From contig JAHLKH010000006.1 in NCBI GenBank assembly GCA_025526915.1, positions 1-64,000 on the forward strand: a stretch of 64,000 nt of DNA, given 5' to 3'. The stretch comes from Entophlyctis helioformis (taxonomy: Eukaryota; Chytridiomycota; Chytridiomycetes; Chytridiales; Chytriomycetaceae). A program made the translations under genes and the position numbers. Positions 31,483-43,137 of this stretch are shown piece by piece. The stretch's first letter is position 1. Each line of letters starts with the position of its first letter. The notes under the pieces were generated by a model that ran no database searches, was not told the DNA's origin, and saw only the letters and a program-made list of their open reading frames with translations.

Positions 31483-32798
31483 ATGTACAACGCGCTCGCC
31501 TGGGACCAGACGGCTCTCTTCATCAGCGTCATCGGGCTCATCCTCAACGGCCTGCTTGTCTCGAGCATCTTCTTCTCCAAGAGTCTGCGCAACCAGGGCG
31601 AAACCATCCTCAACGCCAATCTCGCTTTCTCGGACCTGCTCCTGTCCATTATCCGAGTCATCAAATACTCTGGGATACTCTCTGGGGCGTATACCGACTA
31701 TGACAAGATCTGTGAATTGGAGGGCATCTTCATGAGCACCGTATATACTAGCATTTTGACTCTCACGTAAGGCTAGCATGCTGGTCTATCTGCGTTGTGC
31801 CGCCTCCTTTGGCCACTGCAGCTTGTCTCCTCCACAACGTCCTTCACCTTGCTCTGGCTGTTATTTGCGCTGGGACTGACGCGAAGGCGGCTGGCTTCAT
31901 TTATGATTGCCATGTCGGCAATTCCCGGCCTGCCAATGCCTCACCAATGGCTGCCTCGTTGTGCTGCCCCGCAGATCCGTCGCCGTGTACAACTATGCAA
32001 TCATTGTGCCCGAGAGCCGCCCTCAAATCTCCCGCAGGCTCTTGTTCCTGTGCTCGCTCGGCCTTTGGATTATCGGCGGCGCATTCTCGGTCATGCCCGT
32101 CGTGTTTGGCATGCGCTTCGTGCATCATACAGTCACGTCCTTTTGCACGACGACCCTCAATACGCCGCCAACGGTCAGCATGGTCAAGCTCATCTTTGAC
32201 ATCCCCGTGTTCTCAACTTGTGTTGTCACCATCAACTACGCATACGGCATGATCCTCCGCAAGTTCTCGCTCATCCACAAGGGCATGAATCGCTTGGTGC
32301 CAAGAACCCTGCTGATACGCCGAGCGGAGGTGGTGAATCGACCAAGGTTGCAGCAATGGCACCCAAGAACGCACGCCGTGCTTCGATATACCGCCGCGCA
32401 CATCGACTGGCCCAGATGCCAAAAAGTCGTCCAACCCGCAGACGATGCGTGTCAAGGTCGCCATCATCAAACGCGCCATCCTCATGACCATCGGCTTCAT
32501 GGCCTGCTGGACGCTTTCGATCATGTTCCTCGTGTACCAGACTTTTTCCAAAATCTATGTCCCCACCGAAGCATATGCAGTCAGCATGATCCTTGCGTAC
32601 TTTGGCGTCATTGCCAATCCGATGGTCTTTTTCATTGTCGACAGCAACTACCGCCGTGCACTGTTCCTGTTGCTTCACCTGCCCGAGTCCTGGCTGCCCA
32701 GCGCAAACGGCGTTTCCAAGAGGAAGTCCTCGACCAGCGGCTCGACAGTCTCCAGTGCTCGCCAATCGCTTGTCCCGAATTCGAATGCAAGCAACTAG
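31483..32798 (+). CDS. Class A-like 7TM receptor, array copy 4 (two frameshifts)
   Basis: Exon 1 (31483-31766) encodes TM1-TM3 with TLRNQGETILNANLAFSDL and ends in MSTVYTSILTL. Exon 2 (31975-32798) opens TSVAVYNY and continues to TM7 with NPMVFFIVDSNYRRALF. The third intracellular loop changes frame twice, near 32290 and 32395, to connect SLIHKGM, SLGAKNPADTPSGGGE and NPQTMRVKVAIIKRA. The TM segments themselves are intact. The loop is the least constrained part of a GPCR, so both pseudogenisation and consensus error are possible. Confidence 0.72.
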
Positions 32799-33047
32799 TC
32801 TGCTGTCCTTGTGCGCGGCGGTCCGGGCAGGGATGCCAGCGTGTGAACCAGGTCTCTGGCTGGTGCTCGCTCATTGTATTGACGGCACGCCGTCTGCCGC
32901 GATTCCAAATGCTGTGCGGCCATCGCGAGAATAAATTCATCGCGATCGCTACAGTGTGTGACCGGGTTGTTGCCCCAACACGAGATTGACAGGCAAGCGG
33001 CGAAAGGACAGCTTGGCAAGGTATACCGTCGCACTCGCCACACTCGC

Positions 33048-34474
33048 ATGGACACAACACGGCCACCGCCGGCCGCAGACGCCCCGCCAGACCGCAACCC
33101 CATCGGCTGGGACCAGGCGGCGCTCGTCATATGTCTGTGCGGCGCCGTCCTCAACACGCTTCTCGTGGCAAGCATCCTGACGTCCAAGACGCTGCGCAAC
33201 CAGGCCGAAACGATTCTGAATTCGAACCTGGCTACGTCTGACCTGCTGCTGTCGGTCTTGTGGTCGGCCAAGTACATCTCGATACTGCAGCTGGGCTTTG
33301 ACAAGTCGCCTATGCGCTTCAGTTTCTACTGCGACGTCGAGGGCTTCTTCATGAGCACCGTCTACACCAGCATGCTGACGCTCACGTACGTCGCCTGCTT
33401 GTGTGTGTGTGTGTGGCTTGGCATGGCAATTGGGCGACCCACTCTCCTGTCTGAGCCGCGACGGCTGACTTGAAATGGCGCATGGGCAGATCTATCGCGG
33501 TCTACAACTACGGCCTGCTAGTGCCGGACAAATGGCCGACCATGTCGCGCAAGTTCCTCTTCCTGTGGTCGGGAAGCCTCTGGCTCATTGGCATTGCGTT
33601 CTCGTCAACGCCGATCCTGTTTGGCATGCGCTACATCCACCACACCACCACCACCTACTGCGCAGCAGACGTCAACACGCCGGCCACCACCACGCTGGCC
33701 AAGCTCGTGTTTGACGTCCCCGTGTTCACGAGCTGCGTCGGCATCATCAACTACTCGTACTATATGATCCTGCGCAAGTTCTCGGTTGTACAGAAGCGCA
33801 TGGACGTGCTCGGCATGAAAAACAGCAACACATACAAGGACAAGGCAACCGACGCCTCAACGACGCCGGCTTTGAATATGCAGCGGTCGCAGGAGGCGGC
33901 TGCATCTGCGGGACGTGCAGCAACCGGCTCGATCAACAACAATAACAACAACAGCAACGCAAGTGGGCCTGACACGAGCGTCAAGAGGATGGCAAGAAAC
34001 CCGCAGTCGCTGCGCATCAAGATGGCCATCATCAAACGCGCCATTTTCATGACGGTCGGATTCCTCATGTGCTGGACGGTCTCCATCTGCTGCCTTCTCT
34101 ACCAGTCCATCTCGGCCACGTACGTCTCGACGACATCGTACTCGGTCGGCATGATCACGGCATACTTTAGCGTTGTCGTCAATCCGATGGTGTTCTTCAC
34201 CATTGACAAGAACTACCGTCGCGCGCTGTTTACCCTGCTGCGGTTGCCAAAGTCTTGGATTCCCACAGCGTACACGGGATCGACAGACTCGTCGTCGGCG
34301 CAGCAAGGGGGATCAGTCAAGCGCTCGAGCAGTGCGCAAACGCCGCTCAAGATCGTGGCCATTGGCGATGGCTTGGGATCTGATATGGAGGAAGAGTATG
34401 AAGAAGACAACCATGACAGCCTTGATGCAGCTGACGAGCATATCCCACACGTGAACGAGTCGTATACAGCCTAA
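33048..34474 (+). CDS. Class A-like 7TM receptor, array copy 5 (intact)
   Basis: Intact receptor of 440 residues: exon 1 33048-33385, exon 2 33490-34474, joined in phase 2 across a 104-bp intron. TM2 carries LNSNLATSDL and TM3 ends TSMLTLTSIAVYNY, so the E/DRY triplet is YNY. The third loop has an Asn-rich run (NNNNNNSN) and a basic SVKRMARNPQSLRIKMAIIKRA leading into TM6 (CWTVSICCLLYQ, with the CWxP proline lost). TM7 reads NPMVFFTIDKNYRRALF. The tail ends in an acidic stretch. AATAAA overlaps the stop codon at 34473. Being full-length, this and copy 6 are the reference members of the family. Confidence 0.85.
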
Positions 34475-34478
34475 TAAA
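34473..34478 (+). terminator. AATAAA polyadenylation signal
   Basis: Canonical AATAAA overlapping the stop codon of receptor copy 5. The next receptor starts 173 bp downstream, so a very short 3' UTR is expected. Confidence 0.5.
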
Positions 34479-34650
34479 CGACAGTGCCCTGTATTGCCTT
34501 TGCATGCATTGCTTCCGCTGAGGTATGTGAGTATGCAAACGGTTCCAAAATCGCGTGACATCATCCAGCTGTACCTGGGTGCCTTTTGCGACGAGGTGAG
34601 TCCTTCATCACAAACTACTCAAAATCACAGAACACTCTCCCAGACTCGTC

Positions 34651-36055
34651 ATGGCCCTTCACCCTGCTTGGGACCAGATGGCGCTTGTCATCAGCGTCGG
34701 TGGCACGATTCTCAACCTGCTCCTTATCGGCTCGATCCTGTCGTCAAGGTCGCTGCGCAACCAGAGAGAGACAATCCTCAATGCAAACCTCGCGCTGTCA
34801 GATATCCTGCTGTCTCTCATCTGGACTGTCAAATACACGGCCATTGTCATCGCGGGCAGCTTGGAGAACTCCATCATGCGCGACGATGCCACGTGTACCT
34901 TTGAGGGGGTCTTCATGTCGTCCGTCTACACCAGCGTATTCGCTCTGACGTGAGTCTGGTCAGCCGTCGTGCATTGCAGAATTTGCATTGTGGCTGGACT
35001 ACAAGCAGCCGACTGACTAACAGGCGTGCGGCTTGTGATGTTCCGCACTTGGTGGTACCGTGACGAAATCCTGTCTTGATTTCGATGAGCCCAGATCCGT
35101 CGCGGTCTACAACTACCGTACCATTGTGCCAGAAAACGCACAGGCCATGCCGCACAAACTTCTCTACGTGTGGTCGGCAGGGATGTGGATCGGAGGCATC
35201 GTCGTCTCGGCCATCCCCATGCTGTTTGGCATGCGTTACATCCACCACACGACCACCAGCTACTGCGCAAGCGACGTCACCACTCCCATGGCAACCACGC
35301 TGGCCAAGCTCTCGTTTGACATCCCCATCTTCTCGTGCTGCGTTGGCATCATCAACTTTTCGTACTTTATGATCCTGCGCAAGTTCTCGCTCGTGCAGAA
35401 GCGCATGGACGCGCTCGGCTTGAAGAACAGCAACGCTGGAGCGACATCCAGCACAAAGAGCGCATCGACTGCCAAATCAACGCCAGCAACGCGCAAGCTG
35501 TCCTTGTCCGTTCGGCGCAAGAGCAGCATCGTTAGTGAGACGTCGAGTGGCGGACCGGAAGGCAGCGTCAAGAAGATGGCAAAGAACCCGCAGTCGTTCC
35601 GCATCAAGATGGCCATCATCAAACGCGCCATAGTCATGACGATCGGATTCCTCATGTGCTGGACCGTCGCCATCACATGCCTCATCTACCAGTCGTTTGC
35701 CAAAGTATACGTCCCACCAGAAGTCTACTCGGTCGCCATGCTTCTGGCACACCTGAGCGTCGTCTCCAACCCGCTGGTGTTCTTTGTGATCGACCACAAC
35801 TACAAGCGAGCGCTCTTTATCCTGCTGCGCTTACCAGAGTCGTGGCATCCAATGTCATCCTCGGAAGCCGGCAGATCGGCATCTGGTAAACAGTCCGTGC
35901 CCAACAAGCGTCCATCTGTCGTCAACACCAACTCAAAGTCTGTCAGCGTGGCATCCAGTGCGGAGTATAGATCAGACTCTGACGAAGAGCTCGATGCATC
36001 CAAGGAGAATGAGGGCAAAGCCGAAGCAAGCGCACCAGCCAATCCAGACAGCTGA
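34651..36055 (+). CDS. Class A-like 7TM receptor, array copy 6 (intact)
   Basis: Intact receptor of 419 residues: exon 1 34651-34949, exon 2 35095-36055, phase-2 intron of 145 bp at the conserved end-of-TM3 position. TM2 has LNANLALSDI, TM3 ends SSVYTSVFALTSVAVYNY, TM6 is CWTVAITCLIYQ and TM7 is NPLVFFVIDHNYKRALF. The third loop includes Ser-rich sequence and SVKKMAKNPQSFRIKMAIIKRA, nearly the same as copy 5 and a plausible G-protein contact. The tail is Ser/Glu-rich. The closest relative in the window is copy 5, consistent with recent tandem duplication. Confidence 0.85.
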
Positions 36056-36188
36056 GCGGGCGAGCGGGCGAGAAACCCAATACATCCAGCGCATTGTAAA
36101 TGACGTCAATTGTTTGGACACACTTTCATCGCGTTGCGACGACGCACCGTGGCATAGCACTGTGGCATAGCACTGAGACATCGCCAGC

Positions 36189-37076
36189 ATGGAGCCAATG
36201 CTTGTTCTCGCCATCATCATCGCGGCAGCCGAAGTTGTCGTCGCCATTGTGCTCCTCGAGGTCTTCAGCCGCATCGGCCCGTCACCGTACTCGCACGCAT
36301 TGCGCGTCTCGTGCTGCCTGGCCATCCCAGCAGCAGCCATGCAACCCATTACAGCCAGCATGGCAGGCGGCGCGTTCGCCATCTCGGCATCCGTCGCGTC
36401 GTTCTGCCTGTACACGCTGACGTCGGCGTTTGTGCTGACACAGCTCGAGTTTGTCAAGACGCTGGCCTTGCTCTTTACGGCCATTGGCGCACCAACCATC
36501 ACACTCGTCCAGGTCGCCGTTGGCATTCTGTGCGTTCCGTACATTGCGTCGTCGTTCAACCGGCTCTTTTCGTCATCGACCATCAATGTCGTGACGGCCA
36601 TTTCCGTCGCGTGGTCGGGCATCATCGCGTTGCTCGACCTCGCCCAGCAGGTCTTGCTGCTGCTGAGCGTCTTGTTCCGCCTGCCAGGTGCAACCGTAGC
36701 CTTCAAAGCCGGATACATGTGCCTTGTGTTCTTTGCATGGACGCTGCTCGTTGCAGGAGCCACGATTGTGCTCTCTCGAGGCCCGCGGCATATGGTCGCC
36801 GTCGGCAACCTCTGCGTGCCCGCCTTCATTCTGTCGTCGTTCATGACCATGGAGATCTTCCGCATCGCCCTGCAGCGGACCGTGCGGCTGCCTGTGGCGG
36901 ACGGCAAGGACGGCAGGAATGACCGTCGGCTGGAGCAACGACCGAGCAACACCGCCATGCTGTCCGACGAGCACACACCCGAGCCGCATGATCAGGGCAG
37001 GATGCATCACGGCTCTGACACAAGCCAATATCCGTCTGCTCCCACGCCAACAGTCATGATCGAGGTTCGTGATTGA
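36189..37076 (+). CDS. Unrecognised 7TM protein, family B copy 3
   Basis: Single-exon protein of 295 residues with seven hydrophobic segments. Conserved family B marks: IGPSPYSHAL, TSAFVLTQLEFVKTLALLF at TM3, LLDLAQQVLLLLSVLFRLPGATVAFKAGY at TM5 and the following loop, and TM7 followed by MEIFRIALQ. The tail is about 70 residues, polar, with His and Asp/Glu. It follows directly on the class A-like receptor array (133 bp after copy 6), so the two receptor families are interleaved. Confidence 0.75.
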   Translation: MEPMLVLAIIIAAAEVVVAIVLLEVFSRIGPSPYSHALRVSCCLAIPAAAMQPITASMAGGAFAISASVASFCLYTLTSAFVLTQLEFVKTLALLFTAIGAPTITLVQVAVGILCVPYIASSFNRLFSSSTINVVTAISVAWSGIIALLDLAQQVLLLLSVLFRLPGATVAFKAGYMCLVFFAWTLLVAGATIVLSRGPRHMVAVGNLCVPAFILSSFMTMEIFRIALQRTVRLPVADGKDGRNDRRLEQRPSNTAMLSDEHTPEPHDQGRMHHGSDTSQYPSAPTPTVMIEVRD

Positions 37077-37373
37077 GGACGGTGCTCGAGCAACAACCGG
37101 ACCAAGCATCGCCTTGAGTGCATACACCCGATACAGCGTTTGATGTGCGACACACCCGCATTACGATCAAGCCAGGTTGAGATGGGGTGGATATCGGGCC
37201 CAAAACGCGTGGCCATACCCTACGGTGTCAGATCCGTGTGCCCGAAACAGCTCTCTGGCCTCAATGAAGCCTCCAACTATTCTCACAAAAACAACCTTTG
37301 ACGCTCCATTGTCCAACATTTGCTTGTCACCTTGGAGCAACACTCATCAGCCAGCCAGAGACAGACAGCTGCC

Positions 37374-38332
37374 ATGGTATTCTTGGTCGTTGCCTGCATT
37401 GTGGCTGTCATCATACTCGTCACGGACAGCTTCCTGCTCGTCCGTGTCTTCAAGATGCCAACGTCGCCTTACTCGATCGGTCTGCGCACGACAACCGGCA
37501 TCATCATCCCGTCCGTCTTTCTGACATTCGCCACTGGAAGCTACCCCCTCTTTAGGGAAAACTGGATCATGACCATCTCCATCGTGCTGCTGTACGGCTT
37601 CATCTCAGTCTTTGCACTCACGCAGCTCGAGTTCCTCAAGATCCTCGCGCCGTTCTTCTCGCGCATATCGACGCGCGCAGTGTCTCGCGTCCAGATAGCA
37701 ACGGCCGTGATGAGTGTCGTTCTCATGGCAGCCTCGTTTCAACGGTATCTGCCAGAGGATAAGCGAACGGCCGTGTTTACATATGCAGCCATATGGATTG
37801 GGCTGCTTGCGCTGTTCGACGTGAGCCAGCATTGCGTGCTGCTCTTCTACGTGCTGTGTCGACTGCGAGGCGCGACGGTTGCATTCAAGCTCGGCTATGC
37901 GGCGCTTGTGGTGGTCCTCTTTGGCCTCATCTTTGTCTGCTCCATCTCGGCATCGCAGTCGTTTGAGAATGCGCAGCTCGCACTCGTCATGAACCTGTGC
38001 CTGCCGCTTCGACGGTGTGCTCCATCTCCACCATGGAGGTGCTGCGGAAAGCATTGCAGAATGGTCAGCGCAAGCCGGCTGTGTCACCACCGCGGCCCAG
38101 GGCAGTCAAGGCGGCCTCGTCGTCATCGGCGTTGTCGTCGAAAGCCATTATGCGTGCAAGTGCAGACGATGACGTCAAGGGATCGGGACATCTGACGGTC
38201 AACGTCATGACAAGTGGGGATCTGAGTGCCACCTCGGAGCAGCCGCTGGTTCCATGCAACACGGCCATGCAAGCGGCCAGCAGAGCCAACTTTGATCGCC
38301 ATCTCGGCGGGGCAGCGCAGCACAGTGGCTGA
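37374..38332 (+). CDS. Unrecognised 7TM protein, family B copy 4 (one frameshift)
   Basis: Same family as the gene upstream. It has MPTSPYSIGL, SVFALTQLEFLKILAPF, LFDVSQHCVLLFYVLCRLRGATVAFKLGY and a TM7 ending in STMEVLRKALQNGQ. The frame changes once in TM7, near 38005-38012 (GCCTGCCGC), to join NLCLP to ASTVCSISTMEV and a Ser/Ala-rich tail ending at 38332. Without the change the protein would end at 38195. The close match of the tail start to copies 1-3 argues that the restored frame is the ancestral one. The start is the ATG just before TM1. Confidence 0.7.
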
Positions 38333-38698
38333 CGGCCGGTGCAGGGGCCAGCTGCACGGCTGCTGTCTGGCAGTCGATGCGACGCATGCAGGCTGGCAGT
38401 TGGACAGCGGACGGACGGATCGGCTTTACGGCCGCCGACAGACGATGGGAATGAAGCAGCCGTTGCGACGCTTGTGGTTCATGCGGATCTGCTCGCTGCG
38501 GTGGAGACGGCCGGCCGCGCACTGGGCAAGAAGCGCTGGGCAAGAAGCACTGGGCCATGCTGCACTGGGCGGGCAGCAGAAGAGCATCGATCCCTGCAGC
38601 AGATCGCAGCGCCGTGAACTCTGCCAGCGGCAACGCACGGCAGGCTGCTGCTGCTGCTACTACTGCACGACCCGTGCATGACCAGGCGCATGACCGGC

Positions 38699-38711
38699 GG
38701 CTGGCTGGCTG

Positions 38712-38747
<36 letters not shown>

Positions 38748-38748
38748 C
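38699..38748. repeat. (GGCT)n microsatellite
   Basis: About twelve GGCT units with one GACT interruption. It is the reverse-complement type of the AGCC array at 16768. Confidence 0.9.
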
Positions 38749-39187
38749 ACAGAACCCTGTTCTCCGACCTCTGCTCTGGCTGGCAAGGGACTGTTGGACC
38801 CATTTGGACCCATTTGGGCACACAGAGCCAGCCCCGTGACAGCGGCGATACGGCTATCGCCTGCCACTGTCTGCAGATCACCGTATTGCTCGCTCCTGCG
38901 ACAGAGGGTGCGGCGGAGTGTGCAGAGTGTGCGACAGTGCAGGCAGTCTGCAGTCCCACGGGTTGCGTGTGCACACAAAGTACACACGGGTCCAGCCACG
39001 CTGTTGAACAACCCGTTGGAGCGTGGCACGACGCGGGCAAGCGCGTGGCACAGCACAAACAGCTGCGTGAACAGCTGCATGCCACAGTCTGGCTCGATGA
39101 GCAGGGTCGCTGCTGCAATCGCTCCGACAACCAACATCGACGTCATTGCAGCGAGAGCAGCGAGAGCAGGCACGGCGAGCGGCCGAG

Positions 39188-39193
39188 TATAAA
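39188..39193 (+). promoter_or_regulatory. TATA box of the fungalysin gene
   Basis: TATAAA 78 bp upstream of the ATG at 39271, in a GC-rich context (GAGTATAAAGAG). Confidence 0.6.
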
Positions 39194-39270
39194 GAGGGCG
39201 GGATCGTCGCCCGTTGCTGGCTCCCATCAAGCCGCTCGCTGTACCTGTACAACACTACACGATACACACC

Positions 39271-41430
39271 ATGCTCGTCAACAAGCTCGTCCTCGCCCTC
39301 GCTGCCGCCGCCTCGTCGGTCGTCGCCCACCCTGCCGCTCGCACGGCAGCAGCAGCCTCCAGCACGTGCACCGTCGCTCGGTCGGCAAGGATCTGCCGCA
39401 CTTTTACCCCGAGCCTGTCTACGAGCACGTCGATCTCGACGCTGCTCAGGCCGTCTCGTTTGGCAAGGTGCCCGAGTCGCAGTCGGTCGATGCCGGCGTG
39501 CAGTTCCTCGCCGACAAGCTCGACATTGCCGCCTCTGACATTGCCGTCGAGTCCAAGTACACGGACGCCGCGGGAGTCACGCACATCTACGGCTCGCAGC
39601 TCATTGACGGCATCCGCGTTGCCAACCACAACGTCGCTGTGCACGTCAAGAACGGCAAGGTGCTGACGTACTCGTCGTCGTTTGGCGCGCAGGGCCAGAT
39701 CTCCAAGCGCGGCCTGACCGTGGCCAAGCCGTCGGCTGTGGTCAGCGCCAAGGCTGCCATTGCTGCTGCCCGCGCTGCTGTCGGCGAGGACCTTGTGTTC
39801 AACTCGGCCGTGCCTGTCAAGCAGGAGTACCGCCAGGTGCCCGGCGGCAAGCTCGCGTACGCGCACGCATTCGAGCTCAAGAACGAGCAGAGCAACAAGT
39901 GGGTCTCTGTGTCGGTCGATGCCGCGACTGGTGAGTGGATCTGCGGTTCTGTCTGCCTGCCTGCCTGCCTGCCTACCATGGCTTGCATGCTCACTCTTGC
40001 TCCTGTCTGCCACCTGCCCATCCCTCCTTCTGCTCAGGCGAGCTCATCAACGTCGTCGACTTTGTCAACGACGCCTCGTACCGCGTCGTGGCGCTTCCCA
40101 AGGGCAACCCGCTCCAGGGCTTCTCGCTCGTCGTCAACCCCGAGGACGCGACCGCCTCGCCCTCTGGCTGGACGTCGGACAACCTCACCACGCGCGGCAA
40201 CAACGTCGTCGCCCAGGTGTACAACGTCAGCCCTGCGCTGTACGGCAAGGCCGACGCCAACGGCGTGTTCGAGACCGCCTGGGACGCCGCCTCGTCGCCC
40301 AACACTGCTGCCAACCGCCAGACGGGTGCCGTGCAGCTGTTCTACATTGCCAACGTCGTGCACGACATCACGTACCAGTACGGCTTCACCGAGGCGGCCG
40401 GCAACTTCCAGAACAACAACTTTGGCAAGGGCGGTGTGGGCAACGACGCCGTCAAGGTCAACGTGCTTGCGGGCGGCACCAACAACGCCAACTTTGCGAC
40501 CCCCGCCGACGGCCAGCCCGGTGTCATGAACATGTACCCGTTCACGTCCACCAACCCGCAGCGCGACGGTGGTCTGGACGCTGTGATCCCGATCCACGAG
40601 TCCTTCCACGGCGTGTCCAACCGCTTGACGGGCGGTGCGCGCGACGGCGCCTGTCTGCAGACGACGCAGTCGGGCAGCATGGGCGAGGGCTGGTCCGACT
40701 TTTTCGGTCTGATCTTCACGGCCAAGCCGACCGACACCCGCACGACCAAGATCAACGTCGGCACCTACGCCATCAACGACCCCAAGGGCATCCGCTCGTA
40801 CCCGTACTCCACCGACCTGACTGTCAACCCGCTCAAGTACGGCGACATTCGCACGCGCACCGAGGTGCACGACGGCGGCGAGGTGTGGGTCGCTCTCCTC
40901 TGGGAAGTGTACTGGAACCTGGTCGACAAGTACGGCTTCAACGCCAACCTATACGACGCCAAGTCGACGGCCGGCAACATTGTCGCCATGCAGCTTGTCA
41001 TTGGCGGTCTTGCGCAGCAGCCGTGCAACCCCACGTTCCTGCAGGCTCGTGACGCGATCCTTGCTGCCGACGCGTCCATCTACGGCGGCAAGTACAAGTG
41101 CGACATCTGGGCTGGTTTCGCCAAGCGCGGTGCTGGCTCTGGCGCTGCGGGAACGACCAACAGCTTGCCCTGCCTGCCGAGTGCAGCGGCACGCCTCCCG
41201 CCACGACTGTGCCGCCTGTTGTTGTGACCACCACGGTTGCCCCCAAGACGACGACTGTCCCGCCTGTCGTTGTGACCACCACCCGTGCTGTGCCGACCAC
41301 AACCCGTGCTGTGCCGACCACCACTCGCGTTGTGCCGTCGCCTACTCGCTCGCCCACCCCGTCGCCCACGCCCACCCCTGGCTGCAACCCCAACAACATC
41401 TGCTGCAGATGGTTTGGCTTTGACTGCTGA
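39271..41430 (+). CDS. Secreted fungalysin metalloprotease (M36), frameshifted
   Basis: Extracellular zinc endopeptidase with propeptide. It has a signal peptide (MLVNKLVLALAAAASSVVA), a fungalysin/thermolysin-type propeptide starting GKDLPHFYPEPVYEH, an intron at 39933-40037, and the catalytic domain. Zinc ligands are in HESFHGVSNRLTGG (HExxH) and the downstream GEGWSDFFG glutamate. The C-terminus is a Thr/Pro/Val-rich linker made of short repeats, followed by a small Cys module (CNPNNICCRWFGFDC). Two one-base breaks occur: near 39355 just after the signal peptide, and near 41160 before the linker. The catalytic core is uninterrupted. The family degrades host or dead protein substrates and is expanded in chytrids. 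Confidence 0.85.
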
Positions 41431-41547
41431 TTGATGCAGTGAAGTCTGAACCCATCACTGGTCATCCCACTGCTGATTGTGTCTCCCTAAACATGTGGTC
41501 TCCAAAAGACAAGAGAAAGCATGCCAATACAATCCATTCTTGTGCCA

Positions 41548-42922
41548 TCATCCATTTTCTATGTTGACTGCCAATGGACGTGTACGGATCAGCATCATGA
41601 CCTGGATGGCGTCCTTGTCGGTGCTTTTGGCATGCCGCTCTGTCCAACCGATCATGTCAAACAGTCCACGTCTGTACTGCACGTCGACAATGAAAAAGGC
41701 GATCGGGTTGAGCACCACCGCACAGCCTCCCACAAGAATGACGAGAGAATCAAAGAGCTCGGAGACGAAGGTGCGAGTGAATGTCTGGTAAAGTGTGCAG
41801 ACGAGGAACGGCAGCCAGCAAACGGCGAAGCTACCAGTGATGATGATGGCGCGTCGAATGATGGCCATCTTCATCTGCATCATGACAGGATTGCTGGTAG
41901 ACCTTGGGCGTGTGTACTTTGCCTGGGAAGGAGCTGGCTTGGGTTCTTTTGGAAGAGACGAGCTTGAATCGCCATTTTGGGGGAGGCTCTTGTGGCTATT
42001 ACCAAGGATGTAGTCGCCGCTTGCCGCTGTTTTGGTGGCTTGTCCATTGACGCCTGCTTTGTGAGCTGCACGCGACAGCTGAGGAGATCGCCCCAACAAT
42101 GGCGGCTCTGAAAGTTTGGTTAGAGGTCGCAGTGAGCCAGTTGACTGTGAATGGTTTCCTGTCTGGGTTTGTGACGAGTGATCCGATGAGTCCATCTGGT
42201 GGTTTGCACGGGCAGTGACGGCATTGACGCGGTTGCTGATGCCCATAAACTTGGCAAAGATGCAGCCATAGCAGGCCGCAATGACACCAAAGCATCCCGC
42301 AAACAAGAGCAAGTCCAGAGAAGTTTCGATCATCACGGCGAGGCTGTGCGATGGATAGTCGATCGAGCAGAAGAGTTTCGACGGCTGAAGTACGTATCCT
42401 GTGCCGAACGCAATGGGCATGAAGGACCAGATTCCGCTAAACACCCACATGCTGGCAGACCAAATGACAAGGGTGCGGGCTGTCGGCGGATGCTTCCTTT
42501 CTGGAACGACGCGTAGATAATGATACACAGAAATCGACCTAGACGAGCAATGTCAGTTCCAGACTCTGTGATGCTGCAAAGGCCCATGAGGCGCATGCTT
42601 CAATGCAACTGCGGGCAACATACGCCAGTGTGAGGATGGATGCAACAGCGAGGCCCTTTAGAACGCCAGCGTCCACATTGCAGCCAAAACTGCTGTGCAG
42701 AAACGTGTTCTCGCGGCCGTCGACTGCCAAAATCATGGCCTGCTTGGAAGCAATGGACAGCGCAAAGAGCATGTCAATGCAAGCGAGCGAGGCGTTGAGG
42801 ATCGTTTCTGGCTGCGCGCGAAGTGCCTTGGAGCCCATGATGCTGGCGATGAGTGCAGAGTTGAGGACAACGCCGACGACCGACACCGCCAAGAGAGCCT
42901 TGTTGAAAACACCCGCGGGCAT
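41548..42922 (-). CDS. Class A-like 7TM receptor, array copy 7 (intact, long loop 3)
   Basis: Intact receptor of 429 residues on the opposite strand: exon 1 42922-42624, exon 2 42538-41548, 85-bp phase-2 intron at the same end-of-TM3 site. TM2 reads LNASLACIDM; exon 2 starts ASISVYHY, so the DRY position is YHY. The third loop is about 130 residues, rich in Ser, Gln and Pro. TM6 keeps a canonical CWLPFLVCTLYQ and TM7 has NPIAFFIVDVQYRRGLF. It groups by motif with copy 1. It is divergent from the class C receptor, with 215 bp between ATGs. An in-frame TTG at 42943 is not preferred. Confidence 0.83.
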
Positions 42923-43137
42923 TGACGAGAGGGGTTTTGGCAAGCGTCCAATGCGACCGTGACGAGTTTGCCAAAAGCCATTCTCTAAAATGTGCGATTC
43001 AAATAACGAAGGAAACGTTGCGCCCAGTTTTTGGCAACGGACTTGTCGGATCTGCCTCTGGCCCGAGACCCCCAGTATTTCTGTCCCAGAAACAAGCCCA
43101 ACTCTGCTTAGCCGATATCACCAAGCCCAACGTGCGA

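Larger units (their letters stand above)
38333..39270. other. Intergenic region with GGCT repeats
   Basis: No supported gene in 938 bp. It contains a GGCT array at 38699-38748 and a directly repeated 11-bp unit near 38798-38820. Long ORFs here encode only repeat sequence. The right end holds the fungalysin promoter. Confidence 0.6.

Noticed and set aside
38205..39230. 341-codon minus-strand ORF in the intergenic region
   Set aside because: Encodes runs from GGCT repeats and Cys/Ser/Ala low complexity; no homologous copy and no splice or promoter support.
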